From NCBI GenBank assembly GCA_030583885.1, contig CP129480.1, forward strand, positions 496,001-560,000: a stretch of 64,000 nt of DNA, written 5' to 3'. The notes beneath the pieces were generated by a model, which was not told the DNA's origin, ran no database searches, and was given only the letters and a program-made list of their open reading frames with translations. This document shows, piece after piece, positions 1 through 8,931 of the stretch; positions within the stretch are counted from its first letter, which is position 1, and each line of letters begins with the position of its first letter. The translations under genes were made by a program, and so were the position numbers. The stretch is from Anaerolineales bacterium (GTDB lineage Bacteria > Chloroflexota > Anaerolineae > Anaerolineales > Villigracilaceae).

Positions 1-497
1 GCGGCGAATGGTGCGCCTTCACCAACCTCCCCTGGGGGCGCGGACTGATCAACTTTGAGCCGCACGAGGCGTCCCTTGCAATGGAAACCTACAAGACGTG
101 GGTGAAACTTTTCGAGTTACAGCGCTATTATTCCTGGATCATCGACCGCTTCCATCTCTCCACGCGCATGTATCAGCTGAATACATACAACAAGGATTAC
201 GATTTCCGCTGGCTGGAGGAGCGTTTGCTGCCGCTCAATTTTCGGCTGGTGCTGTTGACGCGCTCGCCTGAATCCTTTGCCGACGCACGGCTTGAACGGT
301 TGAAGGTCTCTGGCAATCCCTCGCAATACGATGATCTGAACCTGTTCATCGATGAACAGAAGTTGATCCGCGAACTTTTTGACGAATCGCTTCTGCCCAA
401 ACTGGAATTTGATATCTCCGACAATGACATTCCCGCCGCCGTGGAAAGGATTGCGGACTGGATGGAATCCACGGGCGGGCTGTACATGACCTCTTAA
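1..497 (+). CDS. P-loop nucleoside/thymidylate kinase-like protein, 5' end outside window
   Basis: The reading frame is open to the left edge of the window, so the N-terminus, where a Walker A loop would lie, is not seen. The visible part contains DRFHLSTRMYQ, which resembles the DR(H/Y) substrate/lid region of deoxynucleoside and thymidylate kinases, followed by a helical segment with LLTRSPESF, typical of the sheet-to-lid transition in these enzymes. The first ATG in frame is at 81, but coding clearly continues upstream (reading GEWCAFTNLPWGRG before it). The role would be phosphoryl transfer to a nucleoside or nucleotide; the substrate cannot be told. It may be another P-loop kinase. Confidence 0.6.
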   Translation, partial: GEWCAFTNLPWGRGLINFEPHEASLAMETYKTWVKLFELQRYYSWIIDRFHLSTRMYQLNTYNKDYDFRWLEERLLPLNFRLVLLTRSPESFADARLERLKVSGNPSQYDDLNLFIDEQKLIRELFDESLLPKLEFDISDNDIPAAVERIADWMESTGGLYMTS

Positions 498-543
498 GAA
501 AATTGCAACGTTTTTTCAGAACGTATTCCCCCTGAATCTTAGG

Positions 544-549
544 TATACT
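544..549 (+). promoter_or_regulatory. Possible -10 element of a leaderless promoter
   Basis: TATACT ends 7 bases before the ATG at 557 and no ribosome-binding site is visible before that ATG. This spacing would place the transcript start at or next to the start codon. No good -35 is seen, so this is tentative. Confidence 0.3.
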
Positions 550-556
550 TGCCCGC

Positions 557-2644
557 ATGCAACCTGAAAAGATCGGGCGCTACGAAATCAGATCGGAATT
601 GGGACGCGGGGGCATGGCAACCGTCTACCACGGCTACGATCCGCGCTTTGAGCGCGAGGTTGCCATCAAATTCCTGCCGCCCGAACTCGTGCACGCAGAC
701 CCCAACTTCAAAGTGCGCTTCGAGCGCGAGGCAAAGATCATCGCCCAGCTGGAGCATCCCTCGATTGTGCCGGTCTATGATGTGGGCGAGGAAAATAACC
801 AGCCGTATTTCGTCATGCGCTACATGGGCGGAGGCTCGCTCTCTGAACGCATCAAAACCGGTTCCACCTTCAGCATCCAGGACACGGTAAAAATCCTCGA
901 CCAGATCGCGCCGGGCATGGACGAAGCGCATGCCCGCGGCGTTGTCCACCGCGACCTCAAGCCGGGCAACATCCTTTTTACCAGCAAGGGCGTCCCGCTC
1001 ATTTCCGATTTCGGGATCGCCAAGTTCACACAAGGCGAAGCGGGCAGCGTCACCGGGAGCGCCATCATCGGCACCCCGGCCTACATGGCGCCGGAACAGG
1101 CAAGCGGGGAAGCCACCGTTGACGGGCGCGCCGACATTTACGCGCTCGGCGTCATCCTGTATGAAATGCTGACGGGCAGGCAGCCCTATCAGGCGGATAC
1201 TCCGCTGGGCGTGGCGATCAAACACATCACCGAACCGGTCCCGCGCATCCTGGAGGCAAACCCGAACCTGCCCGCGTGGATGGAGAAGGTCATTGCCACA
1301 GCCATGGCAAAGGACAGGGACGACCGCTTCTCCACCGCCGTTGAAATGACCGAGACCATCAAAGCCTTTCTGCGCGGTGAATCCCCGCTCGAAACGGTTA
1401 AGCAAAGCAAGCCGACCGTGAAAATCTCGCCCTATAACAGGACCACGATCTCAAAACCTTCCAATGAGAAGACATTTACGGCTAGGAAAAAGAGGTTTGG
1501 TCCCCTGGCTGTGTTTGCGGGGTTGTTTGTGTTGATCCTGCTTGGCGGCGGCGTATATTTATTGGGCGGAAGCCTGCTTCCGTTTTTGCGTGCGGCGCCC
1601 ACGCCACCTGTCATTCAGACGCAAGATGCCGCCTCCGCGGCCCTCATCCAAACCACCGAAACTGCCTCCATCCCGGAAACAGCCACCTCGGCGCCGACGG
1701 AAGAAGCAGCCGCAGCATTACTCCCCGCGATCGGCGGTGCGGATAAGATCGCCTTCCTGCGCAACAACGACATCTGGATCATGAACGTGGACGGCACAGA
1801 GCTGATCCCCGTCACCAACGATGGTGCCGCAAAGTTCAACCTGCAATGGCTTCCTGACGGCAGGACCATCCTTTACATAAGCGGCAAGACCGCAAAAACA
1901 GTGGACATCGAAACACTGCGCGAGGAGAACATATTCAATTATCTTTCGGCTGAATATTTCGAGTCCTTCCATGTCTCGCCGGACGGAAAGCAGGCTGCCA
2001 TCAGCCTGAACCGCGAACTGTTCGTCGTCCCGTTCGATGTTGAAACGTTGTTAACCGTTACCAGAAAGAGCCAGCTGCTGGACATGGGCGGATGCCTTTT
2101 CTACGACGAGCTGGCCGTAAAAGGCGCGTTGTGGTCGGACGACGGGCAAAAACTTGCCATAAAATATCTCGCCCCCTCCGGCGGGCTCCGCGTGGATACC
2201 ATCCGCATCATGGAGATTCAATTTTGCAATGATGCCGACCCTGTGCGCCTGGATGACTTCCCGCTCGGTCGTTTCACATTCAGCAACGAGATCGTCAACT
2301 ATAGCTGGGACGGCGACCTGCTCTTCTTCCTCAATGGCAATACCCGCAACGGCGGGTTCGGCGACCTTGTGTTTTACAATGGGTTCACCCACAAACAGGA
2401 GAAACCCGCCCTCTTCAACGGCAATTGCTGTTACCGCGATGCATCCTTCAGCCCGGATGGAACCCATGTGATTTTTGCATTCCAGGATATCCGTCTCGGC
2501 ACGGATAGCCCCATTAATTTATATCTCATTCCCGCCGACTCGCTTTCGACGGACCGCGACCTTGCCCCCGTGCCTCTGCCCGAACGCTTTTTTACCCGCC
2601 GCAACGACGCCCCCATGCCGATCCTGCGTCCCGCGCAGCCATGA
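557..2644 (+). CDS. Membrane-anchored Ser/Thr protein kinase with beta-propeller sensor domain
   Basis: Hanks-type kinase of 695 residues. The N-terminal kinase domain (about 9-275) has the glycine loop GRGGMATVYHG at 16-26, the ATP lysine K38 in AIKF, the catalytic HRDLKPGN at 131-138, DFG at 151-153 and an APE motif. A linker leads to one hydrophobic segment near residue 315-335, a Thr/Pro/Ala-rich stretch, then a C-terminal region with repeated D-G and W-x-D-G turns resembling WD40-like/TolB beta-propellers. Expected topology is kinase inside, propeller outside, so it likely senses an extracellular cue and phosphorylates cytoplasmic targets. It converges on pyrD with no gap: its TGA ends one base before the pyrD stop. 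Confidence 0.93.
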   Translation: MQPEKIGRYEIRSELGRGGMATVYHGYDPRFEREVAIKFLPPELVHADPNFKVRFEREAKIIAQLEHPSIVPVYDVGEENNQPYFVMRYMGGGSLSERIKTGSTFSIQDTVKILDQIAPGMDEAHARGVVHRDLKPGNILFTSKGVPLISDFGIAKFTQGEAGSVTGSAIIGTPAYMAPEQASGEATVDGRADIYALGVILYEMLTGRQPYQADTPLGVAIKHITEPVPRILEANPNLPAWMEKVIATAMAKDRDDRFSTAVEMTETIKAFLRGESPLETVKQSKPTVKISPYNRTTISKPSNEKTFTARKKRFGPLAVFAGLFVLILLGGGVYLLGGSLLPFLRAAPTPPVIQTQDAASAALIQTTETASIPETATSAPTEEAAAALLPAIGGADKIAFLRNNDIWIMNVDGTELIPVTNDGAAKFNLQWLPDGRTILYISGKTAKTVDIETLREENIFNYLSAEYFESFHVSPDGKQAAISLNRELFVVPFDVETLLTVTRKSQLLDMGGCLFYDELAVKGALWSDDGQKLAIKYLAPSGGLRVDTIRIMEIQFCNDADPVRLDDFPLGRFTFSNEIVNYSWDGDLLFFLNGNTRNGGFGDLVFYNGFTHKQEKPALFNGNCCYRDASFSPDGTHVIFAFQDIRLGTDSPINLYLIPADSLSTDRDLAPVPLPERFFTRRNDAPMPILRPAQP

Positions 2645-3703
2645 CTAGATCGCCTTCACAATTTCCTTCACCAGGGATGGTCCGCGATAGATCATACCTG
2701 TATAGATCTGCACCAGCGCCGCTCCGAGATCGAGGCGGCGTTTTGCATCTTCGGGCCGCATAATGCCTCCCACGCTGACAATCGGGACTTCGCCATTCAC
2801 CAGCCGCACCGTCTGACGAAGAACCGCTTCGCTCTTAACCGCCAGCGGGGCGCCGCTCAACCCGCCTGATTCACGCTGATGTGCAGACCTCAATCCCTCG
2901 CGTGCGAGGGTCGTATTTGTAACGATGATGCCGTCCATGCTTGCGCGCAGGATGACTTCAACCGCATCGTCCAGTTCCGCATCCGTGAGATCCGGCGAAA
3001 GTTTGACAAGGATCGGCACCTGTTTTCCGAGCTTTGTTTCCTCAAACTGGCGCTGTGCGTGGAGTTCGACGAGCAGCCCTTCCAGCGCATCCCGACCCTG
3101 TAGCTCGCGGAGTCCCGCAGTATTTGGTGAGCTGATGTTGATTGTCAGGAAATCGGCATACGGGGAAAAATCCTGCACAAGGGCCAGATAATCCAGCACG
3201 GCGTCTTCATTGGGTGTGGATTTGTTCCTGCCAAGGTTCACCCCCAAAATGGTCGGCTGTCCCTTCGGCATGGTTCCCAATGCGCGTTGGAGCAGGTTGA
3301 TCTTATCCACGGGCTTGATGCGCCTGCGCAGGAAATCCGCGCCGCGCCCGGGAAATCCCATGCGGTTGATGACCGCCTCGTCCTCCACCAGACGGAAGAC
3401 ACGCGGCTTTGGGTTTCCATCCTGCGCCAGGGGCGTAACCGTGCCCACTTCCACGTGGCCAAACCCGAGCGCGGCAAGACCCGCTATTGCCAGGCCGTCC
3501 TTGTCATATCCGGCTGCCAGCCCGACGGGATTTTTGAATCTCAAACCAAAGGCATCCACAGGTTTTTCCGGTGCGTGGAACATGCGGCTGACGGTCCAAT
3601 TCAGCAGCGGAGACGCGCCCGTCAACCGCAATGCGAAAAGTGTGAGCGCGTGCGCGCGCTCAGGTTCAAGGCGAAAAAGGAACGAACGCAGGAGGGGATA
3701 CAC
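2645..3703 (-). CDS. pyrD: Dihydroorotate dehydrogenase (quinone), class 2
   Basis: 352 residues, the usual length of membrane-associated class 2 PyrD. It oxidises dihydroorotate to orotate with FMN and passes electrons to quinone. Visible motifs include the N-terminal amphipathic/hydrophobic segment, GLAAGYDKDG, the FMN/substrate segment NISSPNTAGLR with the class 2 catalytic serine, IIVTNTT and the phosphate-binding SVGGI. The start overlaps the stop of the upstream YdeI-like gene by one base, so the two are probably translated together. pyrE and pyrF lie in the same leftward run, which fits de novo pyrimidine synthesis. Confidence 0.95.
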   Translation of the reverse strand: MYPLLRSFLFRLEPERAHALTLFALRLTGASPLLNWTVSRMFHAPEKPVDAFGLRFKNPVGLAAGYDKDGLAIAGLAALGFGHVEVGTVTPLAQDGNPKPRVFRLVEDEAVINRMGFPGRGADFLRRRIKPVDKINLLQRALGTMPKGQPTILGVNLGRNKSTPNEDAVLDYLALVQDFSPYADFLTINISSPNTAGLRELQGRDALEGLLVELHAQRQFEETKLGKQVPILVKLSPDLTDAELDDAVEVILRASMDGIIVTNTTLAREGLRSAHQRESGGLSGAPLAVKSEAVLRQTVRLVNGEVPIVSVGGIMRPEDAKRRLDLGAALVQIYTGMIYRGPSLVKEIVKAI

Positions 3704-4167
3704 TAGCGCGACTTTTCGCCCTTCTTCAACAGCGCGATGGTTTTTAAGATACGCGCCTGACGGGTTTCTTCCTTTTTGGCTTCGTTGATCCAGGTCACGT
3801 ATTCGCGGCGATGAGTGTAGGAAAGCAAGTCAAAGAAGGCTTTGGCTTCCTTATCCTTCTTCAACTCCTTCAACAGGTCCTTCGGGATTTCGAGCACACG
3901 CGGCGCGGTGTCTGCCTCCACAATGATTCTTATTTCATCGCCGAATGTTTTCCCGATCTGTTCGCGGATGGATTTCAGGATGATGAGGATATGCTGCTCA
4001 CCGCCCATGCGCGTCAACATACCGCGATAGGGAACGCCCTCGATCACGGCTTTGACCCTGGGCTTTTTCGCGCCAAATGCCGTTTCCGCATCGAAGGGGA
4101 TCTCCACGAACGCCCCGCCTCCGCCCGCGTTTAGGATGACGGCTTTGAAGGTGTGTTTGTTTGGCAT
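3703..4167 (-). CDS. YdeI/OmpD-associated family protein with DUF1905 domain
   Basis: 154 residues. The N-terminal half (HTFKAVILN, PFDAETAFG, VKAVIEGVPYRG) matches the pattern of DUF1905 beta-barrel domains. The C-terminal half, with DLLKELKKDKEAKAFFDLLS and YVTWINEAKKEETR, matches the helical YdeI/OmpD-associated module. This two-part architecture is common in soil and sludge bacteria, but its biochemical role is unsettled; some members are linked to bacteriocin or peptide tolerance. It is coupled to pyrD by a one-base overlap and sits 19 bp downstream of a lipoprotein gene, so it is probably co-transcribed with the pyr genes without an evident functional link. Confidence 0.8.
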   Translation of the reverse strand: MPNKHTFKAVILNAGGGGAFVEIPFDAETAFGAKKPRVKAVIEGVPYRGMLTRMGGEQHILIILKSIREQIGKTFGDEIRIIVEADTAPRVLEIPKDLLKELKKDKEAKAFFDLLSYTHRREYVTWINEAKKEETRQARILKTIALLKKGEKSR

Positions 4168-4186
4168 ATGGATTCCGTACCGCCTT

Positions 4187-4909
4187 CTATTTTATTTCCC
4201 AATAGACTGTCGTTTCGCCCGGGTTGTATGGGATCTCTATGGCAACATTCCCGTGTTCATCATCGCTGATTATTCCCGGTTCACTGACGGATCTGGTTTC
4301 AAGAGCGTCTCCCAGCCAAAGCACGTTGATGGTCCCGCAGGAATTTCCCAGGTTGATGTCGAACCAGCCGTCATTGGATTCCTGGGCGAAATTATCCACG
4401 TCAACAACGCCCTTCACCTCTCCAGGAACATTGAACGTGACGCTCACCTTTTCGTTCACGACCTCCTCCTGAGGATCGCGCGCCCCGTTGGAGTTCAGGT
4501 CCTTCCAAACAAGGACCTTCACCCTGGATATCTGATGCGGCGGAGCGGCGGGCCAAAAACCAAACTCGGCCTTTTCTTGAGTGGTCATATCCTGAAATAT
4601 CGGGGTGGTGGAGTAATATCCGCAGGGAGGGACCACACTGACATCGAAATAATGTGTATACCTGACCGTAAAATTCACCTGCCCGTTTTGATCCGTCAGC
4701 TTAACTTCCCGGTACCCGCCTCCGTGCCGATTCCACTTTGCGATAACCAGGGTATTGGGCAGGGGCTTATAGGCCTCGGAGAATATCCCTTCCCCATTCC
4801 CGTCAACAAATGCAGTGATGTTTACACTGACATCCCTGGTTGTCGCCATGACCGGGAGACATGCCAGGATCGAGATCAACAAAATTCCCAAAAGAAGCAC
4901 CTTTTTCAT
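4187..4909 (-). CDS. Secreted lipoprotein with SdrD-B-like domain
   Basis: The start is placed at the ATG at 4909 because it forms an ATGA overlap with the pyrE stop and has GAAGGGAT just upstream; a longer frame begins at 4933. The protein (240 residues) opens with MKKVLLLGILLISILAC, a signal peptide ending in a lipobox-like ILAC, so lipidation is likely. The mature part has an Ig-like segment with NGQVNFTV, then VWKDLNSNGARDPQEE, which resembles calcium-binding SdrD B domains (D-x-N-x-x-G/D-x-x-D). No catalytic motif is seen. Its position inside the pyr operon is unusual for a surface lipoprotein. Confidence 0.7.
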   Translation of the reverse strand: MKKVLLLGILLISILACLPVMATTRDVSVNITAFVDGNGEGIFSEAYKPLPNTLVIAKWNRHGGGYREVKLTDQNGQVNFTVRYTHYFDVSVVPPCGYYSTTPIFQDMTTQEKAEFGFWPAAPPHQISRVKVLVWKDLNSNGARDPQEEVVNEKVSVTFNVPGEVKGVVDVDNFAQESNDGWFDINLGNSCGTINVLWLGDALETRSVSEPGIISDDEHGNVAIEIPYNPGETTVYWEIK

Positions 4910-5517
4910 TTCGATCCCTTCAGAAAATCCCATGTTTCCAATAATTTGTCCTTATTCACTTTATCATGCTGCTCCCAATACTCGAGCAAAGCGGATATGG
5001 TCAACACCGCGTGCATGGCATAGCCTGCCTGCTCCAGCGATTCCTTTGCGCCCGACTGACGGTCCACCAGCACAACGATGTCCTTCACGAGCAAGCCTGC
5101 GCCGGTCAGTTTTTCGATGGCTTCGAATTTGCTTCCGCCCGTCGTGGCCAGATCGTCAATGATGACAACCGTCTCCCCGGCGTGATACTCGCCTTCGATC
5201 TCGGCTTTTGTACCATAGGCTTTGGCTTCCTTGCGCGGATAGATCATCGGATAATTCCCCGCCAGGCTGATTGCTGTGGCAATGGGAATGGCCGCGTAAG
5301 GCAGTCCGGCAATACGGTCGAACTTCAGTTTTTCGAGCAGGGGCAGATATGCCCGCCCGATCTGTTCCAGCAGTTTGGGATGAGTGATGATGCGGCGCAG
5401 GTCAATGTACATGGGGGATTTCAGTCCCGATTTCAGGGTGAATTCGCCGAATTTGATGCAGCCTGCCGCGAGCAGTCCATCGGCAAGGGCTGCAAGGTGC
5501 TTATCGAGTTTTGTCAT
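4906..5517 (-). CDS. pyrE: Orotate phosphoribosyltransferase
   Basis: 203 residues. PyrE joins orotate to PRPP to give OMP, the step after PyrD. The PRPP-binding signature VVIIDDLATTGGS is present, as are GLPYAAIPIATAIS and the flexible-loop region PRKEAKAYGTKAEIEGEY. Its stop codon overlaps the following lipoprotein start (ATGA), and pyrF lies 25 bp upstream on the same strand, so pyrF-pyrE are adjacent in pathway order. Length and motifs are normal for the family. Confidence 0.95.
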   Translation of the reverse strand: MTKLDKHLAALADGLLAAGCIKFGEFTLKSGLKSPMYIDLRRIITHPKLLEQIGRAYLPLLEKLKFDRIAGLPYAAIPIATAISLAGNYPMIYPRKEAKAYGTKAEIEGEYHAGETVVIIDDLATTGGSKFEAIEKLTGAGLLVKDIVVLVDRQSGAKESLEQAGYAMHAVLTISALLEYWEQHDKVNKDKLLETWDFLKGSK

Positions 5518-5542
5518 GGGTGATCCATTTCAAGTCGTTGTA

Positions 5543-6382
5543 TCATCCCTGGTTCAGCGTGCGCTTGATATTCACGATCTGGTCGCGCAACTCCGCGGCG
5601 GCTTTGGCCGGGCCTGCAGGGTTGCGGGAAATGGCACGCGAGACGGGCAGCAGCATTCCCTTTCCATCCTTCCGCAGCCCGGCCTTGAGCGCAAGTTCCA
5701 ATTCGCCGCCCTGCGCGCCGACACCGGGCGAGAGGAACCACAGGTCCGGAACGGCGGCACGGATCATTTCCATGATCTGCGGGTGGGTCGCGCCGACGAC
5801 AATGCCGACGTTGTTCCTCTCATTCCACTGCTGCGCCAGCTGCGCAATATAACTATATAAATGCACGGGGTTGTTTGCCCCCCTGGGCAGAACGAGCAAA
5901 TCCTGCACATCCATGGAACCGGCATTGGACGTCTTGCACAACAGGAAAACCCCCTTCTCCTGATTTTGGATGAATGGCTCTATGGAATCCCTGCCGAGAT
6001 ATGGACTCAATGTGATGCAGTCCGCGCCGAGGGACTCAAATGCGGCCCGGGCATACGCCTCCGCTGTGGAGGCGATATCGCCGCGCTTCGCATCCAGGAT
6101 GACGGGGATGCGTGAACCCATGCGGTCTGATTCTTCGCGGACGATTTCGATGACCTGTTTGAGAGCCGTCCAGCCTTCGGCGCCGAAGACTTCGAAGAAT
6201 GCCGCGTTGGGTTTGAATGCCGCAGCATAGGGAGCGGTTGCTCGAATGAGAGTCAGGCAAAAGTCACGGGCGGATGCGGCGGATGGCTCCTTAAGGTCGG
6301 AGAAGTGCGGGTCGAGTCCGATGCAGAGCAGGGAGGCTGAGTCTTCGACGCGCTTTTCAAGAAAGGTGAAAAAGGTTTCCAT
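5543..6382 (-). CDS. pyrF: Orotidine 5'-phosphate decarboxylase, type 2
   Basis: The start is set at the ATG at 6382 (METFFTFLEKRVED), which matches the family N-terminus; the frame extends upstream to 6505 but that would overlap the lamin-tail gene. The 279-residue product decarboxylates OMP to UMP. The catalytic DAKRGDI is intact, and GLDPHFSDL and LSPGVGAQGG are the substrate- and phosphate-binding segments typical of the longer type 2 (actinobacterial/chloroflexal) PyrF. It starts 11 bp after the stop of the lamin-tail gene, so transcription probably reads through from there. Confidence 0.93.
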   Translation of the reverse strand: METFFTFLEKRVEDSASLLCIGLDPHFSDLKEPSAASARDFCLTLIRATAPYAAAFKPNAAFFEVFGAEGWTALKQVIEIVREESDRMGSRIPVILDAKRGDIASTAEAYARAAFESLGADCITLSPYLGRDSIEPFIQNQEKGVFLLCKTSNAGSMDVQDLLVLPRGANNPVHLYSYIAQLAQQWNERNNVGIVVGATHPQIMEMIRAAVPDLWFLSPGVGAQGGELELALKAGLRKDGKGMLLPVSRAISRNPAGPAKAAAELRDQIVNIKRTLNQG

Positions 6383-6393
6383 GGGCTGTCCTT

Positions 6394-8772
6394 TTACTCG
6401 ATGAACGCCTCCCACTTGCTCGTGTTCTGCCGGAAAAACAAAACGTGCCAGCCGGGCTGGTCCCAATAAAACGAGTTCCAGATGTTTGCGCCGTAGCCGC
6501 GGCACTCGGCCAAGAGGAATGCGGCGGGGATGGTATCCGGCAGTTCGCAGACGGGGGATTCATACCCGCCGCCCGGCATGGATGGGACCACGCCTGCGCG
6601 CGAGTTTGCCAGATTGGGCGTGGGCGTGCAGTCTTCAAACCATTTTCCAAAGACATTTCCATCCGGCAGGCGGCAGAAGGATCGGTCCGCCTCCCTTGCG
6701 AAGGAGTAGGTATAGGCATCATAGATCCTTCCACTGGGGTTATAGAGGCGGATCGTCGCGCCGCCGTCGCTGAGCAGCAGGTTGGTCTGGCTGCCATAAA
6801 AAACAACGCGCTCGCCGGGTTTCAGGCTGACGTTGGGCAGGGAGAAGGAGCCGCCGTCCAGCAAATCGAGCTTCCAGCCGCTTAAGTTGATATCGATCGG
6901 GCTGAGGTTCTTTATCTCGATGAACTCATCGAAGACATCCACCCTGCCGTTCTGGTTCCAATCGAAGCCGGGGCGGGCGAGAATCTCGTTGATGATGGGA
7001 CGGGGATCTATCACGAAGGCGGGCGTGCTGGTGGGTGTGGACGTTCGGGTTGAAGAGGGCGTGGGAGTGGGTCCAATGGAATTGCTGTTCCTTGGTGTGC
7101 CCAGGATATTTCCGCCGTTCGCATTTAATCCATTTCGCTTGACACCCGTATTGGTGTGCCAGGCGGTATCGCTGTCCACGGTGCCGGTGATGCGTTCCAT
7201 CGTGCCGTAGGTGGTCGCGCTGCCTGCAGGCCATGCGCCGCCGTTCCCGTTGGCAGTATCGATGACTCTATTGGCACCATCGTACAGGGTTAGGGCCTCA
7301 CCTGTATTGGAAAGGGCGTTCCCCGTATAGATCTGATCCGCAGGAATGTCGGATACGGTCGTATCATCGCCAAGATTGGAGCCGCGTTCGAGCAGGAAAT
7401 ATCCACCCGCGGGGATCGTGCCATTCAGGACGATATTCGGCGTGCCGTCGACGGCGCGCAAATTCCAGCCGGTGATGCTGATGGGTACGGTACCGGGATT
7501 GTACAACTCGATCCATTCGTCGTCGGGGAGACCGGAAGCTGTCCCGGCCCAGGCGATCTCATTGATAATGACGGAACGGACGCCCGGCGGCGTGGTGGTG
7601 ATGGTGGGCGTGGGCGTCGAGGTGTTGGTGGGAGACGGGGTCGGTGTCAGTGAGTTTCCATTCCTTGGCGTGCCCCATATCGGATCCTCGTTATAGTCCA
7701 GCCCGGTTCGCATGACGCCATCGTTGGTAAACCAGGCGGTATCGCCATCGGGCAGCATGCCGATGCGTTCCATCGTGCTTCTTGTCGATGCACTTCCAGC
7801 GGGCCACGCGCCGCCGTTGCCATTGGCGGTATCAATGAGCTCGTTCGCGGGAGAGTAAAGAGAAAGGGTTTCTCCACTATTTGAAAGTGCGCCGGCATAG
7901 ATAAGATCGGCAGAGATGGTTGAGATTACCCCGTCGGTATCCCGCTCCAGCAAAAAATATCCACCGGCAGGGATTGTGCAGCCGGGTATTGTGCACAATG
8001 CGGATGAAAAATCGATGTTTGGAGTTCCATCACTTGATTCAAGCCGCCAGCCGTCGCTCAGATTTATCGGGGATGCGCCCGGGTTATATAATTCGATCCA
8101 TTCATGTCCTTCACTTGCATTTGTCCCCGCCCAGGCGACTTCGTTAATGATTAGTGTCATGGGAGGAGGGCACAGTTCCGAAATTGTTACATTATCAAAA
8201 CGCAGCGTACCACTGCCGCCTGAGGCAGAATACCCGTATATCCTAAAAGATGCGTTGGGGTTGTTATCAAGGGAAGTAACAGAACTAAAATTAATTGTAT
8301 GTCCTAACCAAGTCTCAGCATCCGTAACAGAAATTGGCAAACCAAAATCAATAAATGTTGAGCCATCTGTTGAGTACCTAACTTGAAGCAAAATCGGACC
8401 GGAAAGGGATCGTCGGAAATCAAAGCTCAATCTGATGAGTGATCTGCCTGATGTCGGCACTTGAAATTCAACAAATGCAGTCTCGTCAAGTATAGGAGTA
8501 TTCCAACTTGTAAAACTAATAGAAGGGTCAGGATTACCTGTAGGAAATTGTGGAGCCGCTGGATTTATACCTATTCCATTTGCAAAAGTCCCTAAACCTG
8601 TTGAAGGAGTTGTAACATTATCAAATGTCCATTGGCTGATTATCCCACCCGGACAGACCCCCAACGGCATCGCCTCCACATTCTCCAGGCGCGGGGCGAA
8701 GAGTCCTGCGCACAGACCGGCAAGCAGGGATACGACCAGCAGGAAGCGCGGGAGTCTATTCCAGGTTTTCAT
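6394..8772 (-). CDS. Large secreted protein with three lamin-tail (LTD) domains
   Basis: The start is set at the ATG at 8772, which gives a clean signal peptide (MKTWNRLPRFLLVVSLLAG). The 792-residue product has an N-terminal beta-sandwich region (about 40-200), then three lamin-tail repeats beginning with LIINEVAWAG, VIINEIAWAG and PIINEILARPGFD. Each carries the EWIELYNP or EFIEIKNLSP hallmark and a W-x-L strand. Linkers rich in Thr, Pro and Ser (PTPSPTNTSTPTPT) separate them. LTD domains occur in extracellular nucleases and surface proteins, but no nuclease motif is visible. Base composition in the N-terminal third (about 8160-8640) is more AT-rich than the rest, which may reflect a separate origin. 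pyrF follows 11 bp later. Confidence 0.85.
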   Translation of the reverse strand: MKTWNRLPRFLLVVSLLAGLCAGLFAPRLENVEAMPLGVCPGGIISQWTFDNVTTPSTGLGTFANGIGINPAAPQFPTGNPDPSISFTSWNTPILDETAFVEFQVPTSGRSLIRLSFDFRRSLSGPILLQVRYSTDGSTFIDFGLPISVTDAETWLGHTINFSSVTSLDNNPNASFRIYGYSASGGSGTLRFDNVTISELCPPPMTLIINEVAWAGTNASEGHEWIELYNPGASPINLSDGWRLESSDGTPNIDFSSALCTIPGCTIPAGGYFLLERDTDGVISTISADLIYAGALSNSGETLSLYSPANELIDTANGNGGAWPAGSASTRSTMERIGMLPDGDTAWFTNDGVMRTGLDYNEDPIWGTPRNGNSLTPTPSPTNTSTPTPTITTTPPGVRSVIINEIAWAGTASGLPDDEWIELYNPGTVPISITGWNLRAVDGTPNIVLNGTIPAGGYFLLERGSNLGDDTTVSDIPADQIYTGNALSNTGEALTLYDGANRVIDTANGNGGAWPAGSATTYGTMERITGTVDSDTAWHTNTGVKRNGLNANGGNILGTPRNSNSIGPTPTPSSTRTSTPTSTPAFVIDPRPIINEILARPGFDWNQNGRVDVFDEFIEIKNLSPIDINLSGWKLDLLDGGSFSLPNVSLKPGERVVFYGSQTNLLLSDGGATIRLYNPSGRIYDAYTYSFAREADRSFCRLPDGNVFGKWFEDCTPTPNLANSRAGVVPSMPGGGYESPVCELPDTIPAAFLLAECRGYGANIWNSFYWDQPGWHVLFFRQNTSKWEAFIE

Positions 8773-8931
8773 GGGATATGAATAAGGTGGAGGGTGCCCG
8801 CGCGCAGATTCACATACGGGCGCAGTGTGAAGCATCCACCTGTGAAGATTATACCCGCCGTGTTCACGATTGTGCATCAAACGGGTATGATATACGCCAC
8901 CCTGGCTTCGGTTGTCCAATAAGGTGCTGCG

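Noticed and set aside
539..1405. Long leftward open frame (288 codons) opposite the Ser/Thr kinase
   Set aside because: Antisense shadow of a clear kinase gene; no domain pattern and no ribosome-binding site.
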